DNA from: Bos javanicus
Taxonomy: Eukaryota > Chordata > Mammalia > Artiodactyla > Bovidae
Assembly: GCF_032452875.1 (NCBI RefSeq)
Contig: NC_083869.1
Coordinates: 126,176,001 to 126,240,000, forward strand
Length of the DNA: 64,000 nucleotides
Direction of reading: 5' to 3'
A program made the translations under genes and the position numbers. The notes beneath the pieces were generated by a model. The model did not search any database and had not been told where the DNA came from. It was given only the letters and a program-made list of their open reading frames with translations. Below, piece by piece: positions 44,702-55,791 of this stretch (position 1 is its first letter; each line of letters begins with the position of its first letter).

Positions 44702-44870
44702 GGACTGTAGTCTGCCAGGCTCCTCTGTCCACTGGGGATACTCCAGGCAAGAATACTGGAGTGGGTTGCCATGCCCTTCTCCAGGGGATCTTCCTAACCC
44801 AGGGATCGAACCCAGGTCTCCTGCACTGTAGGCAGATTCTTTACCATCTGAGCTACCAGGAAAGTGACCC
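44702..44870 (-). repeat. Bov-tA (antisense), right part
   Basis: Continues the element at 44090: 'gactgtagtctgccaggctc' to 'catctgagctaccaggaaag'. Confidence 0.85.
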
Positions 44871-45251
44871 TGATAAACAGATTGTCTCCATCTCCATGAT
44901 TTTCACTGATCCTCTGTAATTACTTGCCACAGTTGAAATACACAATTAAGAAATTTTGGTTCTATATCCATTCCTTCTCCCTGGAATATAAACTTCATGA
45001 AAGATAGAACCTGTCTGATTTATCTGAGCATTCAGCACAGAGCCTCAAACATGGTAGAACCTCAATAAATATTTGAGGAATGAATAAATGGTCTTTGCCT
45101 GATACTGTTGACTTTTATTATAAAACTTATCAATAAATATTGGTAAAGTTATTTTACAAATTTTAAAATTTATTGTTAAAATTTATTGAGCACCCAGTAC
45201 TGTGCCAAATGCTTTATCAACATTATTTGATTTAACATAATGCTCTCTTTA

Positions 45252-45456
45252 GGGCATCCCTGATAGCTCAGTTGGTAAAGAATCCGCCTACAATGCAGGA
45301 GACATGGGTTCAATCCCTGGATTGGGAAGATCCCCTGGAGAAGAGAAAGGCTACCCACTCCAGTATTCTGGCCTGGAGAATTCCATGAACTGTATAGTCC
45401 ATGAGGTTGCAAAGAGTTGGACATGACCGAGCGACTTTCACTTCACTTCACTTCAG
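45252..45456 (+). repeat. Bov-tA SINE with (CTTCA)n tail
   Basis: Starts 'gcatccctgatagctcagtt' and ends in repeated 'cttca'. Next to it, at about 45460-45560, is antisense MIR-like text ('cccagggccacacagctgaa'). Confidence 0.87.
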
Positions 45457-45559
45457 TGCTCCATTTAGTGGAGAGAAAACGGACAGAGAAGTGAAGTCAT
45501 GTGCCCAGGGCCACACAGCTGAAAGGGAAGAGCCAAGACTCAAACCCACGCAGCCTGAC

Positions 45560-46559
45560 TCCAGAGGTCTTAGAGTTCTACCTCCCTGAATTGGCATTCT
45601 GATTTTAGAATTCAGACCCAGGTTCTTATTTGATGTAACTATGCCCTGGGAGACCAAGGCCTGATCTTGAATCCTGGTAATTCATGGAAATAATAAACAT
45701 TGCCCAGGAAAGTCTCTTAGTGATAAGTCAACCTCCCCTATTGCTCTCTGACCCCATCTACATTTGAACACCACCAGCAGCAGGTAAGTGGGTAATTACA
45801 TCACCCACTAAGTGCTCCATTAGGACTAGATGACCCTGGGGAACTAAGGGAGGAAGCAATTTATTCTTCCAAAGAGGCAGAGAGGGAAAACACGCAAAGC
45901 CTGTGCTAGACCATAAAGGGTGACCCAGGAGCTTACCAAGGAGACAGGGTAATGGAAACATACCCCAGGCACGGGGAACAGCTTGGAGGGACAGAGTTGC
46001 ATGACGCATTCAGAGCATGCAAAGGCACCTAGTCCTCACTTCCTACTTCGCAGTTCCAGCCCTTAACCTAGGCCCTCTGCTGCCCTGGGTCTCCCAGCTA
46101 TACCGTCAAGCAGTCTGAGGCCTCTGTACAGATGAGAGCAAACATGTGCACCCTGGTCATAGGATTGCAAAGTGTGTGGTCTCATAGGGTACTCCTTAAT
46201 TTCCAAATGATGCCCAGCCCAGTGCCTGAACTGGGCAGTGGGTGCTCAGTGTCACTGGTAACGATGATGATGATTGTTGTCCCTGCTTGGATAGTAACAT
46301 CTTCATCCATGAGGATGAAGTCACATGAGGATTAACTGAGATAACTGCTGTGAAGGCACCCTGTAAACCAGACAGTGCTGTACAGATGGGAAAGTGCTCT
46401 CATGGACTTTTCCTCCCGAAAGCCTTCCAGATTCAAGCTCTTCAGCCCCACTGCTCACGGTAGCGCTCCCACCCACCCCCCACCTATGCAGGCATCCTGG
46501 CTCCCCTCTTAGAGCTACTGGGAGTGGGGCTGTCTCTCTCTCCTCACCACAGGGGCTCC
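45560..46559. other. Intergenic, nothing firmly recognised
   Basis: Unique-looking sequence. Weak MIR-like text lies near 46200-46390. No gene is supported. Confidence 0.5.
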
Positions 46560-46677
46560 TGGGACTTCCCTGGTGGTCCAGTGGTTAAGACTCCATGTCT
46601 CTACTGTAGGGGGCCTGGGTTTGATCCCTGATCAGGGAACTAATATCCCAAATGCCACGCAGCACAATCCAAAAAGG
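46560..46677 (+). repeat. CHR-type SINE, short form
   Basis: Starts 'tgggacttccctggtggtcc' and ends 'cagcacaatccaaaaag'. Confidence 0.85.
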
Positions 46678-47197
46678 AATGGGGGCTCCTCCAGGCTGGC
46701 CTGTGTTTCCCCGTTACACTGAAGGCTCCCCGAACCCAGGCTGATCTCCTCTATCAGACTACATCTCTGAGGCCTGGACTGTGTCACCCCCAATTAGATC
46801 TGGGGTTCCTAATGGTGCAGCTGTGTCTCCCTCTTGGGACTAGGGACTCCTGAGGGTTGACTTGTGTCTCTCCCTTCAGATAGAGAGCAGCTGAGGGGAC
46901 ATCTTGGCCCAAGAGACCTCCTATCCCTCCGAGTAAATGGTTCCAGTCGGGCTCTGGGCTCTGGAGATCCCAGCTGAGGTTTCACCTCACCTCCAGAGCC
47001 TCCAGGGCTGACATCCTGGCCTTCAGGCCAAACACAGGGCTCAGAAAACACAGCTCCTCACAGTGCAAAAAAGTGCAAGACTTAAAACTCAGGGAGCCAG
47101 CCTCCAGCTCAGTTTTACTATGACGTCTAGTGAGGTGTCTCCTCGCTCCTCTGGGTCTCCCTCTCCTGAACCTCCTCCTCCAGGCAACAAAGATGAG

Positions 47198-47239
47198 AAC
47201 ACCACCAATGACGATGACAACACCACCAATGACGATGAC
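47198..47239. repeat. Two perfect 21-bp tandem copies
   Basis: 47198-47218 and 47219-47239 are identical (each contains CACCACCAATGACGATGAC). A MIR-like fragment follows ('gagcacttactgtgccaggc'). Confidence 0.9.
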
Positions 47240-47676
47240 AACCGCCCTCCTTTACAGAGCACTTACTGTGCCAGGCACTTCATGTCCTCATAACACCTAG
47301 AAAAGGCATTCTTAGGGGCAGATTTGCTGTGAAACTAACGAGGCTCGAATTCCAGGGCCTTGCATTTGCACGGGCCCTTCCAAGGCAGCACCAGGAGAGG
47401 TCCCAGTGTCTTCTTAGGGTCAAATACATAGATTTTGTTTTTCCTTTCTAGCTTTTGAAAAATAAAAATTCTAAACAACACTGTTTCTTCTCACTCTACA
47501 GCTCTTCCTAATATGAATTATTCCCAAGACATCTGGAAGTATGTGGGTGGTGGAGAAACAAGGATTTGTGTGGGGCAAGAAGCAAATCTGTGCACAATTC
47601 TCTTACTCATCACTAAATTGTCATTTTATCTTCGACACTAACTCAAAAAGGAAGCTTCCTCCTATAAGTAATAGGC

Positions 47677-47945
47677 TGCTACTGCTAAGTTGCTTCAGTC
47701 GTGTCTGACTCTGTGCGACCCCATAGACGGCAGCCCACCAGGCTCCCCCGTCCCTGGGATTCTCCAGGCAAGAACACTGGCATGGGTTGCTATTTTCTTC
47801 TCCAATGCATGAAAGTGAAAAGTGAAAGGGAAGTCGCTCAGTCCTGTCCAACTTTTCATGATTCCGTGGACTGCAGCCCACCAGGCTCCTCTGTCCATGG
47901 GATTTTCCAGGCAAGAGTACTGGAGTGGGGTGTCATCGCCTTCTC
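47677..47945 (-). repeat. BovA2 SINE (antisense)
   Basis: Both monomers are present: 'ctaagttgcttcagtcgtgt' to 'ggggtgtcatcgccttctcg'. Confidence 0.9.
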
Positions 47946-48129
47946 GGAAGGAATAGGCAACATATGCAATTATAAATGCTTTTCTTTTTCAATAGGAATT
48001 ACACAAAGTAGAATTTATCGTAATTCTGACTACAAACCTACAAGCAGTACTACAGGTAGCGAACACATCTATGTGTGAAGGGGCATGTTTTATATCTCAT
48101 TACTATCAAGAACAAAACTTAAAAAAAAT

Positions 48130-48370
48130 TAACCTGAAACTTAAATTACCATATGTAAAATAGATAATGAACGGGAATTTGCTGTATGGCTCAGGAAACT
48201 CAAACAAGGGCTCTGTATCAACCTAGAGGGGTGGGATGGGGAGGGAAATGGGAGGGAGGTCCAAAAGGGAGGGGATGTATGTATACCTATGGCTGATTCA
48301 TGTTGAGGTTTGACAGAAAACAGCAAAATTCTGTAAAGCGATTACCCTTCAATAAAAAATAAATTAATTT
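48130..48370 (+). mobile_element. Young bovine L1 3' end, severely 5'-truncated
   Basis: Contains 'tatacctatggctgattcat', 'gttgaggtttgacagaaaac' and 'cttcaataaaaaataaatta', the 3' UTR and poly(A) of the bovine L1 family. Older L1-like text may precede it at 47990-48060. Confidence 0.85.
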
Positions 48371-48388
48371 TAAAAAATTAACCTTGCA

Positions 48389-48667
48389 GACTTCCCCAGT
48401 GGTCCAGTGATTGAGTCCACCTGGCAATGCAGGGGGAAATGGGTTTGATCCTTGTTCCAGGAAGATTCCACATACCCTGAAACAACTAAGCCTGTGCAAG
48501 ACAACTACTTAACTCCGCACCGAGAGCAGGTGCTCCACAAGAGAAGTCACTGCAATGAGGAACCTGCTTATCACAAGGAAGAGTAGCCCCCACCTGCCAC
48601 AACTAGAGAAAGCCCATGCACAGCAACGAAGACCCAGCACATCCAAAAATAAAATAGAATTTTTTTT
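48389..48667 (+). repeat. ART2-type SINE with a perfect 18-bp TSD
   Basis: TAAAAAATTAACCTTGCA at 48371-48388 and again at 48668-48685. The SINE inserted in the tail flank of the L1 at 48130-48370. Confidence 0.94.
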
Positions 48668-48685
48668 TAAAAAATTAACCTTGCA

Positions 48686-49105
48686 AGAGGAAAGACAGAA
48701 TCATCTCTCTATTCTCACTGTAGAAAATTTCCAAAAATCACTGACAGCTCTACCTCCTTCCCTTCCTTTCTCTTCCTGAAAATGTCCATCCTAAAACTAC
48801 TGGGTAGAAGGGGACAAGGTAAAAGCAGGCACCAGAGGAGGAAGAGCACCACACTGGCCTCAACAGGGACAGGAGGGTGTCCACACAGAGCAGCAACCTG
48901 GCTCAGAGGGACAGGTCCAGCAGGGTGAAAGTGACCCTGAACGGGTGGAGGCAACCTGACCCAAGGTATCAGCGCCCAGGTGGGAAGAGGAAGGCATCTC
49001 ACAGCAGAGATGGTGCTGGCAGAGAAGGGAGATCAGTTACAAGTAGAGGCTTGATTCAATGAGTAAATAAATTAAGAATAATGGAAACCAGATTTCTCAA
49101 TGTCA
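48686..49105. other. Intergenic, nothing recognised
   Basis: Unique-looking sequence without supported features. Confidence 0.5.
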
Positions 49106-49294
49106 AAGAAGTGTGAGTCGTTCAGTCGTGTCGGAGTCTTTGTGATCCCATGGACTATAGCCCACCAGGTTCCTCTGTCCATGGAATTCTCCAGGCAAGA
49201 ATACTGAAGTGTGTAGCCATTCCCTTCTCCAGGGGATCAAACCTGGGTTTCCCGCAGGTGGATTCTTTACCATCTGAGCCACCAGGGAAGCCCC
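49106..49294 (-). repeat. Bov-tA SINE (antisense)
   Basis: Shows 'gtgagtcgttcagtcgtgtc' to 'ctgagccaccagggaagccc'. Confidence 0.88.
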
Positions 49295-49394
49295 TGTGTC
49301 AAGAAGGGAGGTATAATATATTTAATAGAAAGGGAGAAAAGTAGATTGAATCCCATTATAGTGGATTAAAATTACAGGTAATAGTATGCACTCA

Positions 49395-49692
49395 TGAGCT
49401 CAGTTGGTAAAGAATCCGCCTGTAATGCAGGAGACCCCAGTTCAATTCCTGGGTTGGGAAGATCCTCTGGAGAAGGAATAGGCTACCTACTCCAGTATTC
49501 TTGGGCTTTCCTTGTGGCTCAGCTGGTAAAGAATCCACCTGCAATGTGGGAGACCTGGGTTCAACCCCTGGGTTGGGAAGATCCACTGGAGAAGGGAAAG
49601 GCTACCTACTCCAGTATTCTGGCATGGAGAATTCCATGGACTATACAGTCCATGGGGTCACAAAGAGTCGGACACGACTGAGCAACTTTCAC
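49395..49692 (+). repeat. Bov-tA SINE with a duplicated tRNA head
   Basis: Head plus linker at 49395-49503 is repeated at 49504-49620, and only the second copy continues into the BovA tail ('gtcacaaagagtcggacacg'). Confidence 0.85.
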
Positions 49693-49774
49693 ATGTTTTT
49701 CAGTATGTATAAGTAAATATAACTGTGTGTGTGTGGACGCATGCACACTCAAATATTCCCTAGCTCTAGGAGGG

Positions 49775-49991
49775 CCTGAGAGCAGCAGTGCAGTGAAGTC
49801 GCTCAGTCGTGTCTGACTCTTTGCGACCCTGTGGACTGTAGCCCGCCAGGCTCCTCTGTCCATGGGATTCTCCAGGCAAGAATGCTGGAGTGGGTTGCCA
49901 TTTCCTTCTCCAGGGGATCTTCTCAACCCAGGGATCGAACACAGGTCTCCTGCACTGCAGGCAGACGCTTTATCCTCTGAGCCACCAGGGA
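49775..49991 (-). repeat. Bov-tA SINE (antisense), 13-bp TSD
   Basis: Complete antisense element. AGCTCTAGGAGGG lies at 49762-49774 and 49992-50004. Confidence 0.93.
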
Positions 49992-50064
49992 AGCTCTAGG
50001 AGGGACTAAGAGCAGTGGCACCCTAATAGCAATTAGCAGATCTTGGTTTCTAAATTATTAATTG

Positions 50065-50253
50065 TTTTATTTAATTAATTTTTTTTGGCTGTGCTGGGTC
50101 TTAGTTGTGGCACTTGGGATCTTTGATCTTCATTGCAGATGTGGGATCCTAGGGCTATGGAATGTGAGATCTAGTTCCCTGACCAGGGATTGAACACAGG
50201 CCCCCTGCATAGAGAGTGCAGCAGCCTAGCCACTGAACCACCAGGGAAGTCTC
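50065..50253 (-). repeat. CHR-type SINE (antisense)
   Basis: T/A-rich tail, then 'ggctgtgctgggtcttagtt', ending in the reversed head. Flanked by CAGATCTTGGTTTC at about 50038 and 50254. Confidence 0.88.
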
Positions 50254-50307
50254 CAGATCTTGGTTTCCAAATATGATTCTGGCACCCAGATCATGGTTTT
50301 TAAATAC

Positions 50308-50570
50308 TGCTGCTGCTGCTGCTAAGTCGCTTCAGTCGTGTCTGACTCTATGTGACCCCATAGATGGCAGCCCACCAGGCTCCCCCGTCCCTGGGATTCT
50401 CCAGGCAAGAACACTGGAGTGGGTTGCCATTTCCTTCTCCAATGCGTGAAAGTCAAGTCGTTCAGTCGTGTCCAACTGTTAGCGACCCCATGGACTGCAG
50501 CCCACCAGGCTCCTTCCTCCAAGGGATTTTCCAGGCAGGAGTGCTGGAGTGGGGTGCCATTGCCTTCTAT
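50308..50570 (-). repeat. BovA2 SINE (antisense)
   Basis: (CTG)4 tail, then both monomers. Confidence 0.9.
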
Positions 50571-50679
50571 TCCCCACTAAAACAGTAAATCAGAGCCTCT
50601 TTAGTACTGGTTGACTCCAGGGGCTGGAAAAGTGATATCTTCATATACCAGAAAACAAAAGATGTTTATAGAGTGATGG

Positions 50680-50896
50680 TGGTTGGTAGTGGTTTAGTTG
50701 CTAAGTCGTCTCTGACTCTTGTGACCCCATGGACTGTAGCCCGCAAGGCTCTGCTGTCCCGTGGGATTCTTCAGGCAAGAGTACTGGAGTGGGTTGTCAT
50801 TTCCTTCTCCAGGGGATCTTCCCAACCCAGGGATAGAACCCAGGTATCCTGCATTTCAGGCAAATTCTTTACCAACTGAGATACAAGGGAAGTCCC
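50680..50896 (-). repeat. Bov-tA SINE (antisense)
   Basis: Shows 'gtggtttagttgctaagtcg' to 'gagatacaagggaagtccc'. Confidence 0.88.
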
Positions 50897-51095
50897 AGGC
50901 ATGTCAAAAAGACATAGATCCCAGCTGGACGGGATGCCCATTGACAAGTCTGTGACAATCTGAGCATCAGAATAAATAATGAAAGTAACAGATTACAAGC
51001 CATTGAATAAAACAGGAGACCATGAATTCATACTTAAATATACACAAACACACATATTCAATGTATGAGGAGGAATGTTTACATAGTTTCAAAGT

Positions 51096-52671
51096 TCAGT
51101 TCAGTCACTCAGTCCTGTCTGACTCTGCGACCCCATGAACTGCAGCACGCCAGGCCTCCCTGTCCATCACCAACTCCCGGAGCCCACCCAAACCCATGTC
51201 CATTGAGTCGGTGATGCCATCCAACCATCTCATCCTCTGTCGTCCCCTTCTCCTCCTGCCCTCAATCTTTCCCAGCATCAGGGTCTTTTCCAATGAGTCA
51301 ACTCTTTGCATCAGGTGGCCAAAGTATTGGAGTTTCAGCTTCAGCATCAGTCCTTCCAATGAACACCCAGGACTGATCTCTTTTAGGATGGACTTGTTGG
51401 ATCTCCTTGCAGTCTAAGGGACTCTCAAGAGTCTTCTCCAACACCACAGTTCAAAAGCATCAATTCTTCTCCTTTCAGCTTTCTTTATAGCCCAACTCTC
51501 ACATCCATACATGATCACTGGAAAAACCATAGCCTTGACTAGATGGACCTTTGTTGGCAAAGTAATGTCTCTGCTTTTTGATATGCTTTTTTTAAAAAAA
51601 GATCTTCATGACCCAGATAATCACAATGGTGTGATCACTCACCTAGAGCCAGACATCCTGGAATGTGAAGTCAAGTGGGCCTTAGGAAGCATCACTACAA
51701 ACAAAACTAATGGAGGTGATGGAATTCCAGTTGAGCTATTTCAAATCCTGAAAGATGATGCTGTGAAAGTGCTGCATTCAATATGCCAGCAAATTTGGAA
51801 AACTCAGCAGTGGCCACAGGACTGGAAAAGGTCAGTTTTCATTCCAATACCAAAGAAAGGCAATGCCAAAGACTGCTCAAACTACCGCGCAATTGCACTC
51901 ATCTCACACGCTAGTAAAGTAATGCTTAAAATTCTCCAAGCCAGGCTTCAGCAATACATGAACTATACAATTCCAGATGTTCAAGCTGGTTTTAGAAAAG
52001 GCAGAGGAACCAGAGATCAAATTGCCAACATCCACTGGATCATCGAAAAAGCAAGAGAGTTCCAGAAAAAAACAACAACATCTATTTCTGCTTTATTGAC
52101 TATGCCAAAGCCTTTGACTGTGTGGATCACAATAAACTGTGGAAAATTCTGAAAGAAATGGGAATACCAGACCACCTGGCCTGCCTCTTGAGAAACCTAT
52201 ATGCAGGTCAGGAAGCAACAGTTAGAATTGGACATGGAACAACAGACTGGTTCTAAATAGGAAAAGGAGTACGTCAAGGCTGTATATTGTCACCTTACTT
52301 ATTTAACTTATATGCAGAGTACATCATGAGAAATGCTGGGCTGGAAGAAGCACAAGCTGGAATCAAGATTGCCAGGAGAAATATCAATAACCTCAGATAT
52401 GCAGATGACACCACCCTTATGGCAGAAAGTGAAGAACTGAAGAGCCTCTTGATGAAAGTGAAAGAGGAGAGTGAAAAAGTTGGCTTAAAGCTCAACATTC
52501 AGAAAACTAAGATCATGGCATCCGGTCCCATCACTTCATGGCAAGTAGATGGGGAAACAGTGTAAACAGTGGCTGACTTTATTTTTCTGGGCTCCAAAAT
52601 CAGTGCAGATGGTGATTGCAGCCATGAAATTAACAGACACTTACTCCTTGGAAGGAAAGTTATGACCAGCC
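51096..52671. mobile_element. BovB LINE with internal inversion (one insertion, two orientations)
   Basis: 51096-51590 is the antisense BovB 3' end, and 51591-52671 is the upstream BovB segment in sense orientation. The sense part has reverse transcriptase text (HSICQQIWKTQQWPQDWKRS, then NINNLRYADDTTLMAESE with YADD intact) but an in-frame TAA near 52254 and a frameshift near 52070. The whole unit is bounded by one TSD, TAGTTTCAAAGT, at 51084-51095 and 52672-52683. Confidence 0.92.
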
Positions 52672-53021
52672 TAGTTTCAAAGTACTTCCCCAAGAGATAC
52701 TGATTCATTACAAAGAGGAAAAGAGTAACTGGTATATGGGAAAGTCTAGCAGAAATCCCCTTAATCAAGTAATCAAAGTGAACGAACCCTGGGACAAATG
52801 GAAATAGGTCCTCCTTGATATATCAGGGTGTATCAAGAACACAGCATCACTTCCAGGGACAGTCCTAGTAGGATACTAACCTGAGTCTAATCACAAAAAA
52901 GCCACAGACAAAACCTAATTGAAAGCCATGCTACAAAATAACAACTCTTCAAAAGTGTCAAGACTGTGAAAAGGGGAGGACAGACTGAGGATAAGTTTTC
53001 CTGACCAATAGAGGCTGAAGT

Positions 53022-53230
53022 GGGGCTTCCTCGGTGGCTCAGCGGTAAAGAATCCACCTGCAATGCAGGAGATGCAGTTTCGATCCCTGGGTAGGGAAGA
53101 TCCCCTGGAGAAGGGCATGACAACCCACTCCAGTATTCTTGCCTGGAAATCTAGTAGACAGAGGAGCCTGGCAGGCTACAGTCCATGGAGTTGCAAAGAA
53201 TCAGACAGAACTGAGCAGCTAAACAACAAG
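53022..53230 (+). repeat. Bov-tA SINE
   Basis: Starts 'gcttcctcggtggctcagcg'. Flanked by GCTGAAGTG near 53014 and 53232. Confidence 0.9.
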
Positions 53231-53564
53231 AAGCTGAAGTGTCATGGTGAAGAATTGCAACGTGTGATTCTGGACTGAGTCCTTTTACTACAGTGATTTC
53301 ACTGGAGCATTTGATGAAATTTAAAAGGTAAAAACTAGAGATTAGGTATTAATTTCCTGATGTTATTCAATGAAATTAGATGTTAATTTCCTGGCTTTAT
53401 TCAATGTCTGTTTCCTTATGTTGATTGTTACGTAGTATAGGAAAATGCCCTTGTTTGTAGGAATTGCACACTGAAGTATTTGGGGGTGCTGGGGCTCAGG
53501 TTGGCAACTTACTTTCAAATTATTTAAGGTAAGAAAAGTTCCCTGTACTATACTTGCAACCTTT

Positions 53565-53666
53565 TTGTGTCAGGCAGGATCTTAGTTCCTTGGCAGGGAT
53601 CAAACTCACGCCCCCTGCGGTGGAAGCAGAGTCTTAACCATTGGACAGACCACCAGGGAAGTCCCA
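53565..53666 (-). repeat. CHR-type SINE fragment (antisense)
   Basis: Shows 'ggatcttagttccttggcag' to 'cagaccaccagggaagtccc'. Confidence 0.82.
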
Positions 53667-54927
53667 ACAACTTTTCTGTGTTTGCATTAGCTTCAAAATA
53701 AATATCACTAACATGTGACGAGATGAGTAAAGAGTGTGCACGTAAAATATGTTGGCTCTTATTTCCAGGCACTTCATCAGTAAAAGTACTTTGGTGTTCT
53801 CCTGGGTTTGTGATGTTTGTATTTTTGGTCAGCTTATTTTAGTTTATAAATTATACTAACTTGTTTTTTCATTTATTAAATGTTCACTTTCACAACTGAT
53901 TTTTCTAGTCTTAAAGAAGGCCCTACAAAATTGTATGAGTTTCAGTCCCCATAAAACCAATATTCACGAGTGGCTTTTCTTTTAAAGGTAAGGAAGCTGA
54001 GGCACAGAAGCATGAAGTGACGTGCCCAGGTCGCTCAGCCAAGTGCTGAAGCAGGGTTTAGACCTAGCTCATCTAACTCTAGACTCTCCTTCCAGGGAAT
54101 GCTGTGAAGACATAGGAAGATATAAGGGCATTAAATGAAGTTTATAAGCGCAAGAATTAAGATTATTATGCGATTTCCAAAAAGGTCCACTTTCACAAAT
54201 TTTATACAATTGTATGATCATGTGAACACATGGCTAGGGCTTCGCCCAGCATCTTAGAGCAGCTTTTTTAGTATGTATGTGTGGCCATAAAATTGATGTC
54301 CTTAGTTTGACATTAAACCTAGGTGATCAACCTAATTATAATTTATCAAAATCTACTTGTGCTTTTTTAAAAAGATTATTATGCGACTTTAATTGCATGA
54401 AAGATGCGTGCCTGTCCGTGGGGCCTGTTTGCCTCAGTTCCTCAGTCAGGGGAAGGGGGGAGCAAAGTCCTCCTCCAGTATGCCAGAAAGTGCTTGGAGT
54501 TTGACACCTAGGGCCTCACTTTGTCCTCACAGCACAGCCCTGCAAGCAGGCACTGTCCTGAGTGACGCTCTGAGGCCCACAGAGATTTGGGGTTCGGCCC
54601 ACAGTCACACAACTGGGAAGAGAGAGAGCCAGGAGAGGATGTCGGGGGTGGCGATGGTTGCCCAACAGTGTGTCAGCAGAAGGCTTGCCAGGCTGGGCTT
54701 GCCAAGGTCCACAGACCTGACATAGCCAAGGACCTTGCCACCAGCATTCACGACCCGGGCCCCAGCATCCGAGACAGCTGCCTGGGGACAGAGGAGCCAT
54801 GCAGCTGGCTGCAGAGCAACGTTTCTGCCCAGATCATAAGTGGGCAACATCTGCAGCAGTGAGGTGCGGGCCCAGGTCGTCACCAGCTCTGGCTGCACAA
54901 CTGGCCCAGTGGGTCCAGGGGAACAAG
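53667..54927. other. Intergenic, ancient repeats only
   Basis: Antisense MIR-like text at about 53985-54070 ('aggaagctgaggcacagaag') and at about 54530-54615. No gene is supported. Confidence 0.5.
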
Positions 54928-55105
54928 TAAGGATTTTGGAGTCAGACTGATCTGGACTCTGTCTCTTTTTAGTGATGTGAACTTGGGCAAGTCACTTTAC
55001 CTCTTTGAGTCTCAAAAAGTAAGAATCTTGCCTCAGAAGGAAGCTCTGAAAATTAGAGTGGAAAGTGCCTGGCACATAGTAGGTGCTCAATAAACAGTAG
55101 TATTT
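54928..55105 (+). repeat. MIR SINE
   Basis: Contains 'acttgggcaagtcactttac', then 'cctggcacatagtaggtgct' and 'caataaaca'. One of the clearest MIR copies here. Confidence 0.82.
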
Positions 55106-55348
55106 CACAATCATTCTGCCAGGGCTTCTCAGAAGACAAGGGCCCTTCAAGAGGTCCAGGAATCCAGGCTGGGGAGAAAGAGTTCTTAAGGACCTTATTT
55201 TTGCAGGCCTCCCCGCCACCCAGAACTTGGGGTCCGAGGAAGGGGGCCTCCTTCTAGACTGCACAGCCAGGCAAAGTCTTCCCAGCTCCCCCAGGATCCT
55301 GGCTCCCTTCCCTGCTGCCTGTTCCTTACTGACAACAGGAGCAGGGCC

Positions 55349-55357
55349 TCAAGGTTA
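55349..55357 (+). promoter_or_regulatory. NR0B2: LRH-1/SF-1-type half site
   Basis: TCAAGGTTA fits the YCAAGGYYR monomer site used by NR5A receptors, about 470 bp upstream of the inferred NR0B2 start. Confidence 0.45.
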
Positions 55358-55402
55358 GGCAAACAAGCAAGTGATAAGGCGCTTCCAGGTTGGGCCTTGC
55401 GT

Positions 55403-55411
55403 TCAAGGCTC
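55403..55411 (+). promoter_or_regulatory. NR0B2: LRH-1/SF-1-type half site (weaker)
   Basis: TCAAGGCTC, a partial match to the NR5A monomer site. Confidence 0.35.
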
Positions 55412-55528
55412 GTCCGGCTCTGGGGCTGGCTCCCCTGCTGAGCGCAAGTCCTGCAGGCACCAATAGGGACACCTGCCATGGCCACCTGCTGATTGTGCAC
55501 CTGAGGCCTTGGTGCCCTGGTACAGCCT

Positions 55529-55541
55529 GGGTTAATGACCC
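55529..55541. promoter_or_regulatory. NR0B2: FXR-type IR-1 element of NR0B2
   Basis: GGGTTAATGACCC is an inverted repeat of AGGTCA-like half sites with a one-base spacer, about 290 bp upstream of the inferred start. Bile-acid-activated FXR/RXR induces NR0B2 through an IR-1 at this kind of distance in human and rodents, so function is likely conserved. Confidence 0.75.
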
Positions 55542-55643
55542 TGTTTATCCACTTGAATCATCTGATAAAGGGCAGCGGGGCCAGCGGGCAGGCAGCCCTG
55601 TGCCCTGCACCCGCTGCTTCATTGACTGAAGTGATATCGGGGC

Positions 55644-55649
55644 CACGTG
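55644..55649. promoter_or_regulatory. NR0B2: CACGTG E-box
   Basis: Perfect palindromic E-box (CLOCK/BMAL1 or USF type) about 175 bp upstream of the inferred start. NR0B2 expression is known to be circadian; use of this site is an inference. Confidence 0.4.
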
Positions 55650-55747
55650 GAGCTCCCAAGGCTCCCTCCCCCACCACTTCCCCCTGGGTCCTGCCAGGGT
55701 CAGCGTGAGTTTCTTTTTTTTTTTTTCAATGAACATGACTTTTGGAG

Positions 55748-55756
55748 TCAAGGTTG
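55748..55756 (+). promoter_or_regulatory. NR0B2: Proximal LRH-1/SF-1 site
   Basis: TCAAGGTTG, 36 bp upstream of the TATA box. LRH-1 (NR5A2) sites of this form are well described in SHP promoters. Confidence 0.65.
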
Positions 55757-55791
55757 TTGGGCGGTTCCCCCCTCCCTCCCCCATTTGGGGA

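Noticed and set aside
51511..52152. 213-codon open frame with reverse transcriptase similarity
   Set aside because: It is a fragment of the inverted BovB copy, with a frameshift near 52070 and a downstream stop; not a host gene.
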